A stretch of DNA of 64,000 nt from Flavobacterium inviolabile (GCF_013389455.1 NZ_CP058278.1:2418001-2482000); one strand, 5' to 3'; shown: positions 43,712 through 52,378, counted from the first letter of the stretch. A program made the numbers and translations. Notes: generated from the sequence alone by a model not told the origin.

Positions 43712-45166
43712 ATGGAAAATACATTATTTCCAATATTTTTAAAAACCGATACCTTCCGTTTCCTGATCGTAGGCGGTGGGAAAATTGGTCTGGAAAAAGC
43801 AGAAACACTATTAAGGCAGAATCCGCTGGCTGCCATCCGGATTATTGCCCGGGAAATCAGCAATGATTTATGGGAATTGCTAAGAGAATATCCGCATATC
43901 GAATGGGAGGAACGTGCTTTTGCCGATGGAGATCTGGCAGCTGCCGATTTCCTGATCATTGCTACGGACAATACCGGATTGAACCGCGAAATCAAGGAAC
44001 GGGCCAATGAGAAAGGAATCCTGGTAAATGCCGCCGATCAGCCCGATCTGTGCGACTTTTATCTGGGTTCGATAGTGAATAAGGGCCATTTAAAAATTGC
44101 AATTTCCACCAATGGAAAGTCACCGGTTTTAGCCCGTCGTTTGCGGGAACATTTTCAGGAAGCCATTCCGGAAAATATTCACGACAGCATTGAAAATCTG
44201 AATGCTTTCCGGGCGAGGCACAAAGGAGATATACAAACAAAGCTGGCTTCCCTGAATCAGGCAACGGCATTGCTGGTTAGCCGGGATAACAGTAAAAAAG
44301 AAGGGAAGCAGTACAAAGAGCTGACTTTTGAAATAGCAGTTGTTTTTTTGGCTGTTTTCTTTGGATACGGATTGTCCTCGGTAATTTCGGTTCATGACCT
44401 GAATGGTTATATCCGGGAAATTCCGCCGGCTTTTTACGGGATGGTATTGGTTGGTTTCTTTGCACAGCTGGTTGATGGTGCTGTCGGACTGGGCTATGGC
44501 GTGACCTGTGCGACCAGTATGATGCTGTTTGGAATTAAGCTTCCGGCCATTAGCGGCAGTATTCACACCGCCGAAATGTTTTCCAGCGGAATCAGTGGTT
44601 TTTCCCATTATAAATTCGGGAATGTCAACAAAAAACTATTGTTATGGCTGGCTATTCCGGGTGTTGTTGGTGCCGTGAGCGGCGCTTTACTGCTCATTTA
44701 TCTCGGGAACAAATACGAAACGGTTACTTATGCTATTTTAGCATCCTATACGATGATTATCGGGATACGGCTTATTATTATTGCTTTTCGCAAAAAGATT
44801 GTCCGAAAGAAAGTGAAACACACGGGATTATTAGGTTTTTCCGGCGGACTTTTTGATGCATTTGGCGGCGGCGGCTGGGGACCTATTGTGACCTCTACCT
44901 TATTGGCAAAAGGACGAAAATCCAGCTATGTGGTAGGTACCGTTAGTCTGGCTGAGTTTTTTGTAACGCTGGCGGCTTCCATTACTTTTTTTGCTTCTTT
45001 GGGCGTAAGCCACTGGTATATAGTGATCGGTTTAATTGTGGGCGGTTCCATAGCCGCACCGTTAGCGGCACGATTAGCCGGTAAGTTGCCGCAAAAAACA
45101 GCAATACTGGCAGTTGCCTTTTTAGTGATTGTATTCAGTATCCGAATGCTGTTTAAGATTTTTTAA
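43712..45166 (+). CDS. Siroheme synthase N-domain fused to TSUP/TauE-SafE transporter
   Basis: The protein has 484 residues and two domains. Residues 1-~195 are the CysG N-terminal module (precorrin-2 dehydrogenase/sirohydrochlorin ferrochelatase): FRFLIVGGGKIGLEKAETLL, IIATDNTGLNREI and NAADQPDLCDFYLGSIV. Residues ~205-484 are a membrane domain with ~8 TM helices and TSUP signatures (GFFAQLVDGAVGLGYGVTCA and GFSGGLFDAFGGGGWGPIV). This places cofactor synthesis and a sulfite- or sulfur-compound transporter on one chain. The 3' end meets a strong terminator, so it closes the operon. Bacteroidota relatives with this fusion probably exist. Confidence 0.88.
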   Translation: MENTLFPIFLKTDTFRFLIVGGGKIGLEKAETLLRQNPLAAIRIIAREISNDLWELLREYPHIEWEERAFADGDLAAADFLIIATDNTGLNREIKERANEKGILVNAADQPDLCDFYLGSIVNKGHLKIAISTNGKSPVLARRLREHFQEAIPENIHDSIENLNAFRARHKGDIQTKLASLNQATALLVSRDNSKKEGKQYKELTFEIAVVFLAVFFGYGLSSVISVHDLNGYIREIPPAFYGMVLVGFFAQLVDGAVGLGYGVTCATSMMLFGIKLPAISGSIHTAEMFSSGISGFSHYKFGNVNKKLLLWLAIPGVVGAVSGALLLIYLGNKYETVTYAILASYTMIIGIRLIIIAFRKKIVRKKVKHTGLLGFSGGLFDAFGGGGWGPIVTSTLLAKGRKSSYVVGTVSLAEFFVTLAASITFFASLGVSHWYIVIGLIVGGSIAAPLAARLAGKLPQKTAILAVAFLVIVFSIRMLFKIF

Positions 45167-45190
45167 ACACAAAATAAATCCAATAAAAAA

Positions 45191-45212
45191 GAGGCTGTCA
45201 TCTGACAGCCTC
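45191..45212. terminator. Bidirectional terminator closing the cys operon
   Basis: GAGGCTGTCA (45191-45200) and TGACAGCCTC (45203-45212) form a perfect 10-bp stem with a 2-nt gap, T-rich on both outward sides. It also serves the convergent yceI-like gene. Confidence 0.92.
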
Positions 45213-45245
45213 TTTTCTTTTTCATAGCAAAGTTTTGTTCGGATA

Positions 45246-45812
45246 TTAGAACTGTAAGCTTACAGTTAAATCAAACTCATCGTTGATCGCTTTATCTCCG
45301 ATAGAACTGAAGATAGAACCAGAGTTGTACTCAATTCCGTATTTAGTTCTGTCAATTTTGAAGCTTGTTGTAGCCGTGTTTCCTTTTACAACGATATCAA
45401 AAGTTACAGGGTTTGTTTTATCTTTAATTGTTAAATCAGCAGTTACAGTATAAGTATCGTTTCCTTTTTCAGCGATAGTTTTGAAAACCAATTTAGAAGT
45501 TGGGAATTTTTCAACACCAAAGAAATCATCTGCTTTTAAGTGACCGTCTAAACCAGCTTTAGATTTTCCGGTTACGTCTGTTGCACTAATGGTAGTCATG
45601 TCTACAGTGAAGTTACCACCTTTTAATTTTTTTCCTTTGAAAACTAAAGCGCCTTCTTTTAAGTTGATTGTTCCTTCGTGCTGACCGGTTACTTTTTTAC
45701 CAACCCAGTTGATAGTACTTTTAGAAGCATCTACTTTTTTTGTTTGAGCTGAAGCTGATAATGTACCTAAAGCTACTACTAATGCTAACGCAATTGATTT
45801 TAAATTTTTCAT
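45246..45812 (-). CDS. yceI-like: YceI-family secreted protein
   Basis: The protein has 188 residues. The signal peptide (SIALALVVALGTLSASAQ) is cleaved near residue 22. The mature part is a lipocalin-like barrel of the YceI family: STINWVGKKVTGQHEGTI, DDFFGVEKFPTSKLVF and VTADLTIKDKTNPVTFDI. YceI proteins bind polyisoprenoids or similar hydrophobic ligands in the periplasm. It may be cotranscribed with the nitroreductase and marR genes upstream (29-bp gap). Confidence 0.9.
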   Translation of the reverse strand: MKNLKSIALALVVALGTLSASAQTKKVDASKSTINWVGKKVTGQHEGTINLKEGALVFKGKKLKGGNFTVDMTTISATDVTGKSKAGLDGHLKADDFFGVEKFPTSKLVFKTIAEKGNDTYTVTADLTIKDKTNPVTFDIVVKGNTATTSFKIDRTKYGIEYNSGSIFSSIGDKAINDEFDLTVSLQF

Positions 45813-45841
45813 TTGATTTTAAAATGGTTTTAATTAATTGA

Positions 45842-46474
45842 TTATAAATTGATAAATAATTCTTCGTTTGATTTTCTCACTTTTGCATAATGCTGTGTAG
45901 CATCTTCTTCATGACGGTATCCTAAAGTTGCAATAAGGGAAGCGTTTAATCCTTTTTCGGTTAGTCCAAGAATTTCGTTCACTTTTGCCGGCTCAAAACC
46001 TTCCATTGGCGTTGCATCAATTTTTAAAGAAGCAGCAGCAGTTAAAAGGTTGCCTAAAGCAAGGTAGGTTTGTTTTGAAGTCCAGGTATTTCTGGCTTCT
46101 TCTGATAAAGCGGTAAGGGTGGTTTTCATAAAATCACCATAACCCTGAATGCTTTCCATAGGAATGTTTCTTGTCGCTACGATATTATCCATAAAAGCGT
46201 CGATTTGCTCGGTACCAAAATTAGTAATGTTTGCAAATACTACTAAATGAGAAGCGTCAACAATTTGTGATTGTCCCCAGGCAGCCGGTTGTATTTTGGC
46301 TCTTAATTCCGGATCTTCAACGATAAATATTTTGTATGGCTGTAAACCATAAGACGAAGCACTCAGGCGGATCGCTTCTTTGATTGTTTCTAAATCTTCG
46401 TTAGAAATTTTTTTTGCTGCATCAAATTTCTTTGTTGCATAACGCCATTTCAGCGTGTCTATTAAATTACTCAT
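45842..46474 (-). CDS. NAD(P)H-dependent oxidoreductase, nitroreductase family (NfsB-like)
   Basis: The start at 46474 (MSNLIDTLKWRYATKKFD) is chosen over 46489. The product has 210 residues. The opening, RLSASSYGLQPYKIFIV, the middle TYLALGNLLTAAASLKIDATPMEGF, and the C-terminal LIATLGYRHEED are FMN nitroreductase (NfnB) blocks. It reduces quinones or nitro compounds with an FMN cofactor. It is 11 bp downstream of marR, so likely regulated by it. Confidence 0.92.
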   Translation of the reverse strand: MSNLIDTLKWRYATKKFDAAKKISNEDLETIKEAIRLSASSYGLQPYKIFIVEDPELRAKIQPAAWGQSQIVDASHLVVFANITNFGTEQIDAFMDNIVATRNIPMESIQGYGDFMKTTLTALSEEARNTWTSKQTYLALGNLLTAAASLKIDATPMEGFEPAKVNEILGLTEKGLNASLIATLGYRHEEDATQHYAKVRKSNEELFINL

Positions 46475-46485
46475 ATAAGTATGTT

Positions 46486-46947
46486 TCAAAAATTAACGGT
46501 TCTGTATTTTTCTAATAAATCATTTAATTGTTCCAATTCGTCTGTTGTGAGATTCTCTGAAAAAGCAGCTTCATGCTGTTCCACTTTCGGATCCAGTTCT
46601 TCTAGTAAATCCATTCCTTTTGGCGTAATGGTCACTTCCATTTTTCGTCGGTTATCCGGACAAACTTCGCGGGTAACCAGGTCTTTCAGTAATAGTTTGT
46701 CAACAAGACGGGTGGTGTTACTGGTTTTCGCAAGCATGCGTTCCTGTATTACACACATATTGGTTGGTTTGGCCTTCTGACCTCTCAAAATTCGCAATAC
46801 ATTATATTGTTCACTTGATAATTCATAAGGTTTTAATACCTCAGCGAATTTCTCTGAAACCAAGTTTTGAGTGTACAAAATATTCAGCACTGTTCTTTTG
46901 CCCAGTGATAAAGCTTTTGTAGATTTGATGATGTCTTCGATTTTCAT
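46486..46947 (-). CDS. MarR-family transcriptional regulator
   Basis: The protein has 153 residues. The winged helix includes LSSEQYNVLRILRGQ and CVIQERMLAKTSNTTRLVDKLLLKDLV with DNRRKMEVTITPKGMDLL (wing). Two Cys residues (C64 in NMCVIQ, C95 in REVCPDN) might serve in redox or electrophile sensing, as in some MarR regulators of nitroreductases; unproven. It lies upstream of the nitroreductase and downstream of a palindromic operator candidate. Confidence 0.9.
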   Translation of the reverse strand: MKIEDIIKSTKALSLGKRTVLNILYTQNLVSEKFAEVLKPYELSSEQYNVLRILRGQKAKPTNMCVIQERMLAKTSNTTRLVDKLLLKDLVTREVCPDNRRKMEVTITPKGMDLLEELDPKVEQHEAAFSENLTTDELEQLNDLLEKYRTVNF

Positions 46948-46969
46948 TGCGTTATTAAATTTGTTGGTA

Positions 46970-47003
46970 CAAATGTAGTAATGTTTTTAATTGTATATAC
47001 AAA
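46970..47003 (-). promoter_or_regulatory. marR promoter with palindromic operator
   Basis: On the minus strand TACATTTG (46970-46977) is a -7 box, with TTTG (47000-47003) 22 bp upstream. The perfect 12-bp palindrome TTGTATATACAA (46991-47002) overlaps the -33 element and is the type of site bound by MarR proteins. Confidence 0.6.
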
Positions 47004-47082
47004 TGTTTGTTTAATTTTTTGTTAAATTTATTTCGAAGGCTGTTATAATGCTTAATTTTAGTGACCTAAACCAATATTCTAA

Positions 47083-47637
47083 ATGAAAAAAATAATCATT
47101 ATGCTGGCTGTTTTCAGTTTTATTTCCTGTAAAAAAGAAGTCAAAACAGAAGAAAAAGCAGTCACAGAAACAGCAGCAGCTACGCCAAAACCATTAAAAA
47201 TATATGAAAAAGACGGGGTTAAAGTAAAATCGTTTGACTTTAACGGACTGGAGCCTTTATTAAAAAAAGATAACGATACTACCTATGTGGTTAACTTTTG
47301 GGCAACCTGGTGTGTACCCTGTGTAGCAGAACTGCCGCATTTTGAAAAGCTGAATGCCGATTATAAAGATAAAAAAGTAAAAGTACTGCTGGTAAGCCTT
47401 GACATGCCGCAAAAAGTGGAAAGCAACCTTTTGCCTTTTATCAAAAAAAAGAATATGCAATCGGAAATCGTGTACTTAAACGATCCGGATGCGAATGCCT
47501 GGATTTCCAAAGTTGATACCGCCTGGTCCGGAGCAATTCCGGCAACAGTGATTTATAAAGGGGACAAACGTAAGTTTTTCGAGCAATCGTTTACGTATGA
47601 AGCTTTACAGAAAGAATTACAATCCATCATGAATTAA
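47083..47637 (+). CDS. TlpA-like thioredoxin lipoprotein
   Basis: The protein has 184 residues. The signal MKKIIIMLAVFSFISC has a lipobox Cys at ~16. A thioredoxin fold carries the redox pair in FWATWCVPCVAELP (CVPC), and cis-Pro is in SGAIPATVIY. It probably works as an envelope thiol-disulfide reductant. It is followed after 22 bp by another thioredoxin-fold gene, so likely an operon. Confidence 0.9.
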   Translation: MKKIIIMLAVFSFISCKKEVKTEEKAVTETAAATPKPLKIYEKDGVKVKSFDFNGLEPLLKKDNDTTYVVNFWATWCVPCVAELPHFEKLNADYKDKKVKVLLVSLDMPQKVESNLLPFIKKKNMQSEIVYLNDPDANAWISKVDTAWSGAIPATVIYKGDKRKFFEQSFTYEALQKELQSIMN

Positions 47638-47659
47638 TTAACCAGATTTATACATTTAT

Positions 47660-48271
47660 ATGAAAGCAATTAAATTTTTAGGATTAGCACTTGTCATCGG
47701 AGTTATGAGTGCATTTACATTAATAAAGCCGGCTGAAGGCTATAAAGTAGGGGATATCGCTACCGATTTCAGCCTGAAAAATGTAGACAACAAGAAAGTC
47801 TCGTTAAAAGACTTTTCGGCTGCAAAAGGTTTTATCGTAGTGTTTACGTGTAACCATTGTCCTTATGCACAGGCCTATGAAGACCGGATTGTTGCTCTGG
47901 ACAAAAAATACAAAAAACTGGGATATCCGGTAATTGCCATCAATCCGAACAACCCTGCAAAACAAAAAGACGACAGTTTCGAATTAATGCAGGTGAGAGC
48001 CAAAGAGAAAAACTTCACCTTCCCGTATTTATTGGATGAAGGACAAAAGATCTATCCGCAGTATGGCGCTACCAAAACACCTCATGTTTATATTTTACAA
48101 AAAACAAAAGCCGGAAATCAGGTAAAATACATCGGAGCAATTGATGATAATTATGGTGATGAAAAAGCAGTAAAAGTAAAATATGTTGAAAATGCTGTGG
48201 ATGCGTTACTAAAAAACAAAGAAGTAGCGGTAAAAGAGACCAAAGCGATCGGATGTTCAATAAAAGCGTAA
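47660..48271 (+). CDS. Secreted redoxin/thioredoxin-family protein
   Basis: The protein has 203 residues. A hydrophobic N-terminus (FLGLALVIGVMSAFTLIKP) suggests export or anchoring. The AhpC/TSA-like core has ATDFSLKNVDNKKVSLKDF and a CxxC-type site in FTCNHCPYAQAYEDR (CNHC). A cis-Pro block lies at TPHVYILQK. A C-terminal Cys (IGCSIKA) may take part in redox chemistry. Likely substrates are envelope thiols or peroxides; not determined. Confidence 0.85.
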   Translation: MKAIKFLGLALVIGVMSAFTLIKPAEGYKVGDIATDFSLKNVDNKKVSLKDFSAAKGFIVVFTCNHCPYAQAYEDRIVALDKKYKKLGYPVIAINPNNPAKQKDDSFELMQVRAKEKNFTFPYLLDEGQKIYPQYGATKTPHVYILQKTKAGNQVKYIGAIDDNYGDEKAVKVKYVENAVDALLKNKEVAVKETKAIGCSIKA

Positions 48272-48341
48272 TAATAGCTTTGATGATTTAATGTTAAATG
48301 TTTTTTCAATACATTTGAACTTTAAACCTCGAACAAACTAT

Positions 48342-48659
48342 ATGGACATTACACAAGAAAAATGGTGGTCTGAAGCACAACAGGATGAAAATGCAGTTAT
48401 CCTGGACGTTCGCACCGTAGATGAATGGAATCAGGGAATTATTCCCGGAGCTGTTAACATCGATATTTACAAAGGACAAGGCTTTATTTATCAGGTTGAT
48501 GAATTGGATAAATCCAAAAACTATTATATCTACTGCCGCTCGGGCGGACGTAGCAGCCAGGCCTGCAGTTTAATGCAGCAATTGGGTTTTACCAATACGT
48601 ATAACCTTATTGGCGGTATTATGGACTGGGCCGGACCGGTAGTCATGCCGGAAGAATAA
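48342..48659 (+). CDS. Rhodanese-like domain protein
   Basis: The start at 48342 (MDITQEKWWSEA) gives 105 residues, single-domain rhodanese length; the longer frame from 48291 adds a non-conserved leader. Blocks: VILDVRTVDEWNQGIIPGAVN and the active-site loop YCRSGGRSSQA with catalytic Cys. It carries a persulfide for sulfur transfer. It ends at a terminator. Confidence 0.9.
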   Translation: MDITQEKWWSEAQQDENAVILDVRTVDEWNQGIIPGAVNIDIYKGQGFIYQVDELDKSKNYYIYCRSGGRSSQACSLMQQLGFTNTYNLIGGIMDWAGPVVMPEE

Positions 48660-48669
48660 CAAAAACAAA

Positions 48670-48700
48670 AAAGGGACTTTAATATAAAGTCCCTTTTTTT
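48670..48700. terminator. Bidirectional terminator
   Basis: AAAGGGACTTT (48670-48680) and AAAGTCCCTTT (48686-48696), loop AATAT, followed by T. It separates the rhodanese gene from the convergent LOG-family gene. Confidence 0.88.
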
Positions 48701-48716
48701 ATGTTGCAGCCGCTAA

Positions 48717-49442
48717 TTAAAAATTAGGGCTCAGGTTATATTTCTTGTAGAAGTTGTCCAGTACATCAAGTACCTCATCTTCGTTGTCCACAATCTTGAT
48801 AAGATCCAAATCGGCCGGATTGGCATTGGCATGTTTTTCAACAATTACATTTTTAATCCATTCAAATAAACCGGACCAGAAATCTTTACCAACCAGGATG
48901 ATCGGGAACTTTCCGATTTTTTTGGTCTGGATAAGCGTGATCGCTTCAAACAGTTCGTCCAAGGTTCCAAAACCTCCCGGCATTACTACAAATCCCTGTG
49001 AGTATTTTACAAACATAACTTTACGTACAAAGAAATAATCAAACTGTAAGTTCTTATCTCTGTCAATATACGGGTTGAAATGTTGTTCAAAAGGCAGTTC
49101 AATGTTTAAACCCACAGAAGTTCCGCCGCCAAAATGAGCACCTTTATTTCCGGCTTCCATAATTCCGGGACCACCACCGGTAATAACGCCATATCCGGCT
49201 TTACTGATTTTATAGGCGATGCGTTCCGCTAATAGATAATATTTGTCTTCCGGCTTTGTTCGGGCAGAACCAAAAATAGATACACAAGGTCCCATACGAC
49301 CCATCGCTTCGTATCCGTTTACAAACTCGGACATAATTTTAAAGATTGCCCAAGAGTCATTGGTTCTTATTTCGTTCCAGGTTTTTTGTTTGAATTTATC
49401 CTGTATTCTGTCGTCTTCATTTTCAAATTGATCTTTCATCAT
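48717..49442 (-). CDS. TIGR00730/LOG-family Rossmann protein
   Basis: The protein has 241 residues. Core motifs are VITGGGPGIMEAGNKGA and VMPGGFGTLDELFE (PGGxGT), diagnostic of the LOG family (cytokinin riboside 5'-monophosphate phosphoribohydrolase-like). It hydrolyses nucleoside monophosphates to base and ribose phosphate; in bacteria the true substrate is often AMP. The start could be the first or second Met (MMKDQFEN). Confidence 0.9.
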   Translation of the reverse strand: MMKDQFENEDDRIQDKFKQKTWNEIRTNDSWAIFKIMSEFVNGYEAMGRMGPCVSIFGSARTKPEDKYYLLAERIAYKISKAGYGVITGGGPGIMEAGNKGAHFGGGTSVGLNIELPFEQHFNPYIDRDKNLQFDYFFVRKVMFVKYSQGFVVMPGGFGTLDELFEAITLIQTKKIGKFPIILVGKDFWSGLFEWIKNVIVEKHANANPADLDLIKIVDNEDEVLDVLDNFYKKYNLSPNF

Positions 49443-49872
49443 GTTCTCTTTTATCTTTTAAAAAATTATATAATCGTTTCTATAGTGTGCTAAAATGGCA
49501 ATCCGATAGCGGTTCAGCTGGTATAACCATTTGAATAAATAATACCCACTATTTATTGGATGTGTCAGTTACTGTAAGTAGAAGTGTTGTTGGTGTTCTA
49601 TTTCTTAAAACTTTTAACAGCTTTCAGGAATAATATGCTAAAACTATTATCTTTTTGGAATGTAAACAAATTTGGAGCTTGTTTTTTTTACTATAAATTG
49701 TAAAAAAAGGATTTTGTTTTGGTAACGGATTGGTATGTAGTTGTTTGAGGCGGTATTCAAACCGGTTAGGAAACGATTGTGTTTTTCGTGTAAAACGGTA
49801 AAAACCGGAAAAACTGTTAAATGTTTTATAACAGTTTTTCCGGTTTATGAGGAGCTTTATATGGGACTGGTA
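49443..49872. other. 430-bp gap with a long terminator hairpin
   Basis: This gap holds the promoter region of the LOG gene and, at its other end, the terminator of the NTF2/MoaF/MBL operon. I saw no credible ORF; a plus-strand frame from 49741 is antisense shadow and runs through the hairpin. Confidence 0.55.
49802..49846. terminator. Long perfect terminator hairpin
   Basis: AAACCGGAAAAACTGTT (49802-49818) and its exact reverse complement (49830-49846) make a 17-bp perfect stem with an 11-nt loop. Plus-strand A residues before it supply a short T tract on the minus strand. It lies 27 bp beyond the 49873-50331 gene. Confidence 0.85.
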
Positions 49873-50331
49873 TTATTCCATTGCATCGGTTACCGACTTG
49901 CTGTCGACAAATTGTTCGAATGCAATAACCTTTTTATTGTGGAGCTTCCAGATGTGTGTTACCCGTGCCGTAAAAGGTTTTCCGGTTTTTTTATTCACTC
50001 CGGAATAGGTACCGTAAGCGGCAACCTGGTCACCATCGGCAATATAATCCTCAATGGTTAGCTTGTAGTCGATCCATTCGGATGCAAGCCTGTCGAACAC
50101 ATTTTTTTTGACGGCTTCAAAACCGATATAGGTTCCGGCATAGGGAAAACCGGCCGCTTCTGTCCATCGGGCATCCGGAGCCAAGGCTAAGGCCGTATTT
50201 TTTCCGTTTTGTTCCGAACTTCCGCCTTCATAGGTGCTTTTTATTATTTCGAGATTTGTCATCGTATTGTGATTTTGGCAACCGGCCGTCAGTAAAAGAA
50301 GTATCAGACCGGTTTTAAAAGGGAATAACAT
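49873..50331 (-). CDS. NTF2/SnoaL-like lipoprotein
   Basis: The protein has 152 residues. The signal (FPFKTGLILLLLTAGC) is lipoprotein-like with Cys at ~18. The mature part is a small cone-like NTF2 domain of the SnoaL type (LEIIKSTYEGGSSEQNGKN; ADGDQVAAYGTYSGVNKKTG; ARVTHIWKLHNKKVIAFEQF). The activity is unknown. Its first base coincides with the stop of the upstream gene, so it sits in an operon with it. Confidence 0.8.
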   Translation of the reverse strand: MLFPFKTGLILLLLTAGCQNHNTMTNLEIIKSTYEGGSSEQNGKNTALALAPDARWTEAAGFPYAGTYIGFEAVKKNVFDRLASEWIDYKLTIEDYIADGDQVAAYGTYSGVNKKTGKPFTARVTHIWKLHNKKVIAFEQFVDSKSVTDAME

Positions 50332-50750
50332 TACTTAATAAATTCAAATTTTCCGTCCACGAAAAGGGAAGAACGTCCGGCTTTGTCACTTTTCGGATCA
50401 TGGAATGACCAGAATGCCTTTACGGTTCCGTTTTGTGTATCAATAAGCTGGCTAACCGTAAAACCGTCTTTTTCAATCCAGTTCAGGAAGTGAAGGTTGT
50501 CGGTTAATTTCTGATAATGCATTTTTTCATCGCCTTCGGCTGTTTTCCCGGCTGTATCGGTCGTTTTCCAATGCAGTATCGAATCGTTTTCATAGTATAC
50601 TTCGGCAGTCATTTCCGGGAAGGTAATTTTTCCTTTATGACCGATCAATGTATAATCTGCCGTTGGAATGACTGTTGTTACAGGTTCTGCCTTTTTAGTA
50701 CAGGAGCAAAGCAGCAGTGTAGCGCATATAAACAGAATTAGTTTTTTCAT
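50331..50750 (-). CDS. MoaF-like lipoprotein
   Basis: The start at 50750 (MKKLILFICATLLLCSC) gives a lipoprotein signal with Cys at ~15-17; the extension to 50780 overlaps the upstream gene and lacks sense. The product has 139 residues. The mature region (GKITFPEMTAEVYYENDSIL; LTDNLHFLNWIEKDGFTVSQ) resembles the MoaF-related calycin fold. The ligand is unknown. It lies between the MBL and NTF2-like genes. Confidence 0.65.
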   Translation of the reverse strand: MKKLILFICATLLLCSCTKKAEPVTTVIPTADYTLIGHKGKITFPEMTAEVYYENDSILHWKTTDTAGKTAEGDEKMHYQKLTDNLHFLNWIEKDGFTVSQLIDTQNGTVKAFWSFHDPKSDKAGRSSLFVDGKFEFIK

Positions 50751-50773
50751 ACGATTAGCTTTAAAATTCAGGA

Positions 50774-51670
50774 TTACCATTTCATTTCGCCTTTGTTCAC
50801 TTTGGCACCAATTTGAAGGGCAATGTCAAAAGTAGCCTCAGGATAGTGTTTTTTCATGGCACTAATCAGTTCTTCCGATGATTTTGTTTGGGCAACTTCT
50901 GCTTCATAGGTTTTTAAATAGGCAATGTCATATTCTACAGAGGCTACCGAAAAAGCCGCTCCGTTTTTTGCATGGGCAGGAATCACAATTGCCGGATGAA
51001 GGGCTTCTATTTTTTTCAGAACGGAGATCCAGTTGGCACGGGCTTCTTTGGTTTGTGAATCAGCTGTCCATAGGTGAAAAGTGTTTCCAAACACATTGAT
51101 TCCGCCCACAACGGCTTTAACAGAAGGAATCCAGACAAAAGTACGTTCCGGAAATGCTTCCAATCCGTATATTTCCAGTTGGTGGCCTTCCAGGGTAATG
51201 CTGTTACCTTTTAAAACCTGTGGCAGTACTATATTTGAAGTTAAAGCCGCTCCCAATCGTTCGCCCCAGACATCCAGTTTTTTCTGCGCTGTTTTTTGGA
51301 TATGCTCAACAGTAAGCGGTGTGGCGTAAACGGTTACTTCCGGGAAGTATTTTTTGAAAACTTCCAATCCGAAATAAAAGTCCGGATCGCCGTGGCTAAC
51401 ATAAATAGTGGTTAGTTTTTTGCCACTGGCTTTTATCTCTTTGGCAACGATTTCTGCATCGGCAAGTGTGAATTGGGCATCAATTAAAACCGCATCGGTT
51501 TTACCGCTTATAATTACAGAGGCTACTCCAAAACTATTTTCGGAGGCATTGTACACTTTAAATTGTAACGTTTTGGCGTCAATAGTTTTAACGCTTTGTG
51601 CTTGTGTTTCCATAATATTGAAAATATTGGTTATTAAAAATAAGAATGTAAAGAGGTGTTTTGAGTTCAT
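50774..51670 (-). CDS. MBL-fold hydrolase with atypical metal site, secreted
   Basis: The protein has 298 residues. A signal peptide (FTFLFLITNIFNIMETQAQ) precedes a metallo-beta-lactamase fold. The HxHxDH motif is replaced by VSHGDPDFYFG (H-G-D-P-D), so the second and third His are missing, while VIPAHAKNG keeps a later His. Such SHGDPD proteins form a distinct group and may use one metal or none. It shares its direction with the MoaF- and NTF2-like genes, and the Crp-like gene lies upstream, suggesting a small envelope-related operon. Confidence 0.82.
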   Translation of the reverse strand: MNSKHLFTFLFLITNIFNIMETQAQSVKTIDAKTLQFKVYNASENSFGVASVIISGKTDAVLIDAQFTLADAEIVAKEIKASGKKLTTIYVSHGDPDFYFGLEVFKKYFPEVTVYATPLTVEHIQKTAQKKLDVWGERLGAALTSNIVLPQVLKGNSITLEGHQLEIYGLEAFPERTFVWIPSVKAVVGGINVFGNTFHLWTADSQTKEARANWISVLKKIEALHPAIVIPAHAKNGAAFSVASVEYDIAYLKTYEAEVAQTKSSEELISAMKKHYPEATFDIALQIGAKVNKGEMKW

Positions 51671-51756
51671 GTATTGGTCCTTAAAAATTACAATACAAAG
51701 CTACATTCATCCTATAACCAAAAAATTGAACAAGTTCAATAAATGAAAATACAGTA

Positions 51757-52335
51757 TTATAATTTTGAAATCTTCTTTCGGATTTTACTGAGGAACTCAT
51801 GCGAGATCCCTAAATAGGCGGCTATTTGCAAGTTAGATAATCGTTGGGCTAAGTGCGGGTATTTTTCTATAAAATCCAGATAACGTTCATCGGCGGTTTT
51901 ACTCAGGTTACTGATCATTCTGCGCTGTAATGCCACATGTGTTTTCTGTGTCATGATCCGGAACAGTTTTTCCGTTTTCGGAAATTGCTCATATAGCAGT
52001 TCTTTCTCTCTTTTTGAAATTAAGAGTACTTCGCTGTCTTCCAGTGCTTCGATAAACAGGGAAGCCGGTTTTTCATTGGTAAAACTGTCAATATCGGTAA
52101 TCCACCAGCCTTCAATGGCAAAATAAAGAACATGTTCCACACCTTCATTGTTAATATGATATACTCTGAAACAGCCTTTATTGACGAATCCTTCAAATTT
52201 GCAGATCTCACCCTGGCGTAACAAAAATTCCTTTTTTGGAATCTTTTTTAAGTTAAACGGTTTACAGAACTGGAACAGTTCCGTATCGGAGATTGTAATA
52301 TGGCTTTTAATGTTGTTTTTAAGCAGGTCGTACAT
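51757..52335 (-). CDS. Crp/Fnr-family regulator
   Basis: The protein has 192 residues. An N-terminal cyclic-nucleotide-like beta-barrel (EFLLRQGEICKFEGFVNKGC) is followed by a C-terminal HTH (LSNLQIAAYLGISHEFLSKIR). No FNR-type Cys cluster is evident. It lies upstream of the MBL-fold gene on the same strand and may regulate it; the effector is unknown. Confidence 0.88.
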   Translation of the reverse strand: MYDLLKNNIKSHITISDTELFQFCKPFNLKKIPKKEFLLRQGEICKFEGFVNKGCFRVYHINNEGVEHVLYFAIEGWWITDIDSFTNEKPASLFIEALEDSEVLLISKREKELLYEQFPKTEKLFRIMTQKTHVALQRRMISNLSKTADERYLDFIEKYPHLAQRLSNLQIAAYLGISHEFLSKIRKKISKL

Positions 52336-52378
52336 AGACAGAAAGATTGTATATAAAGTTACAGAAAAATAGCATTGA

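Noticed and set aside
49741..50061. 106-aa plus-strand ORF
   Set aside because: It is antisense to the NTF2-like gene and runs through a terminator hairpin.
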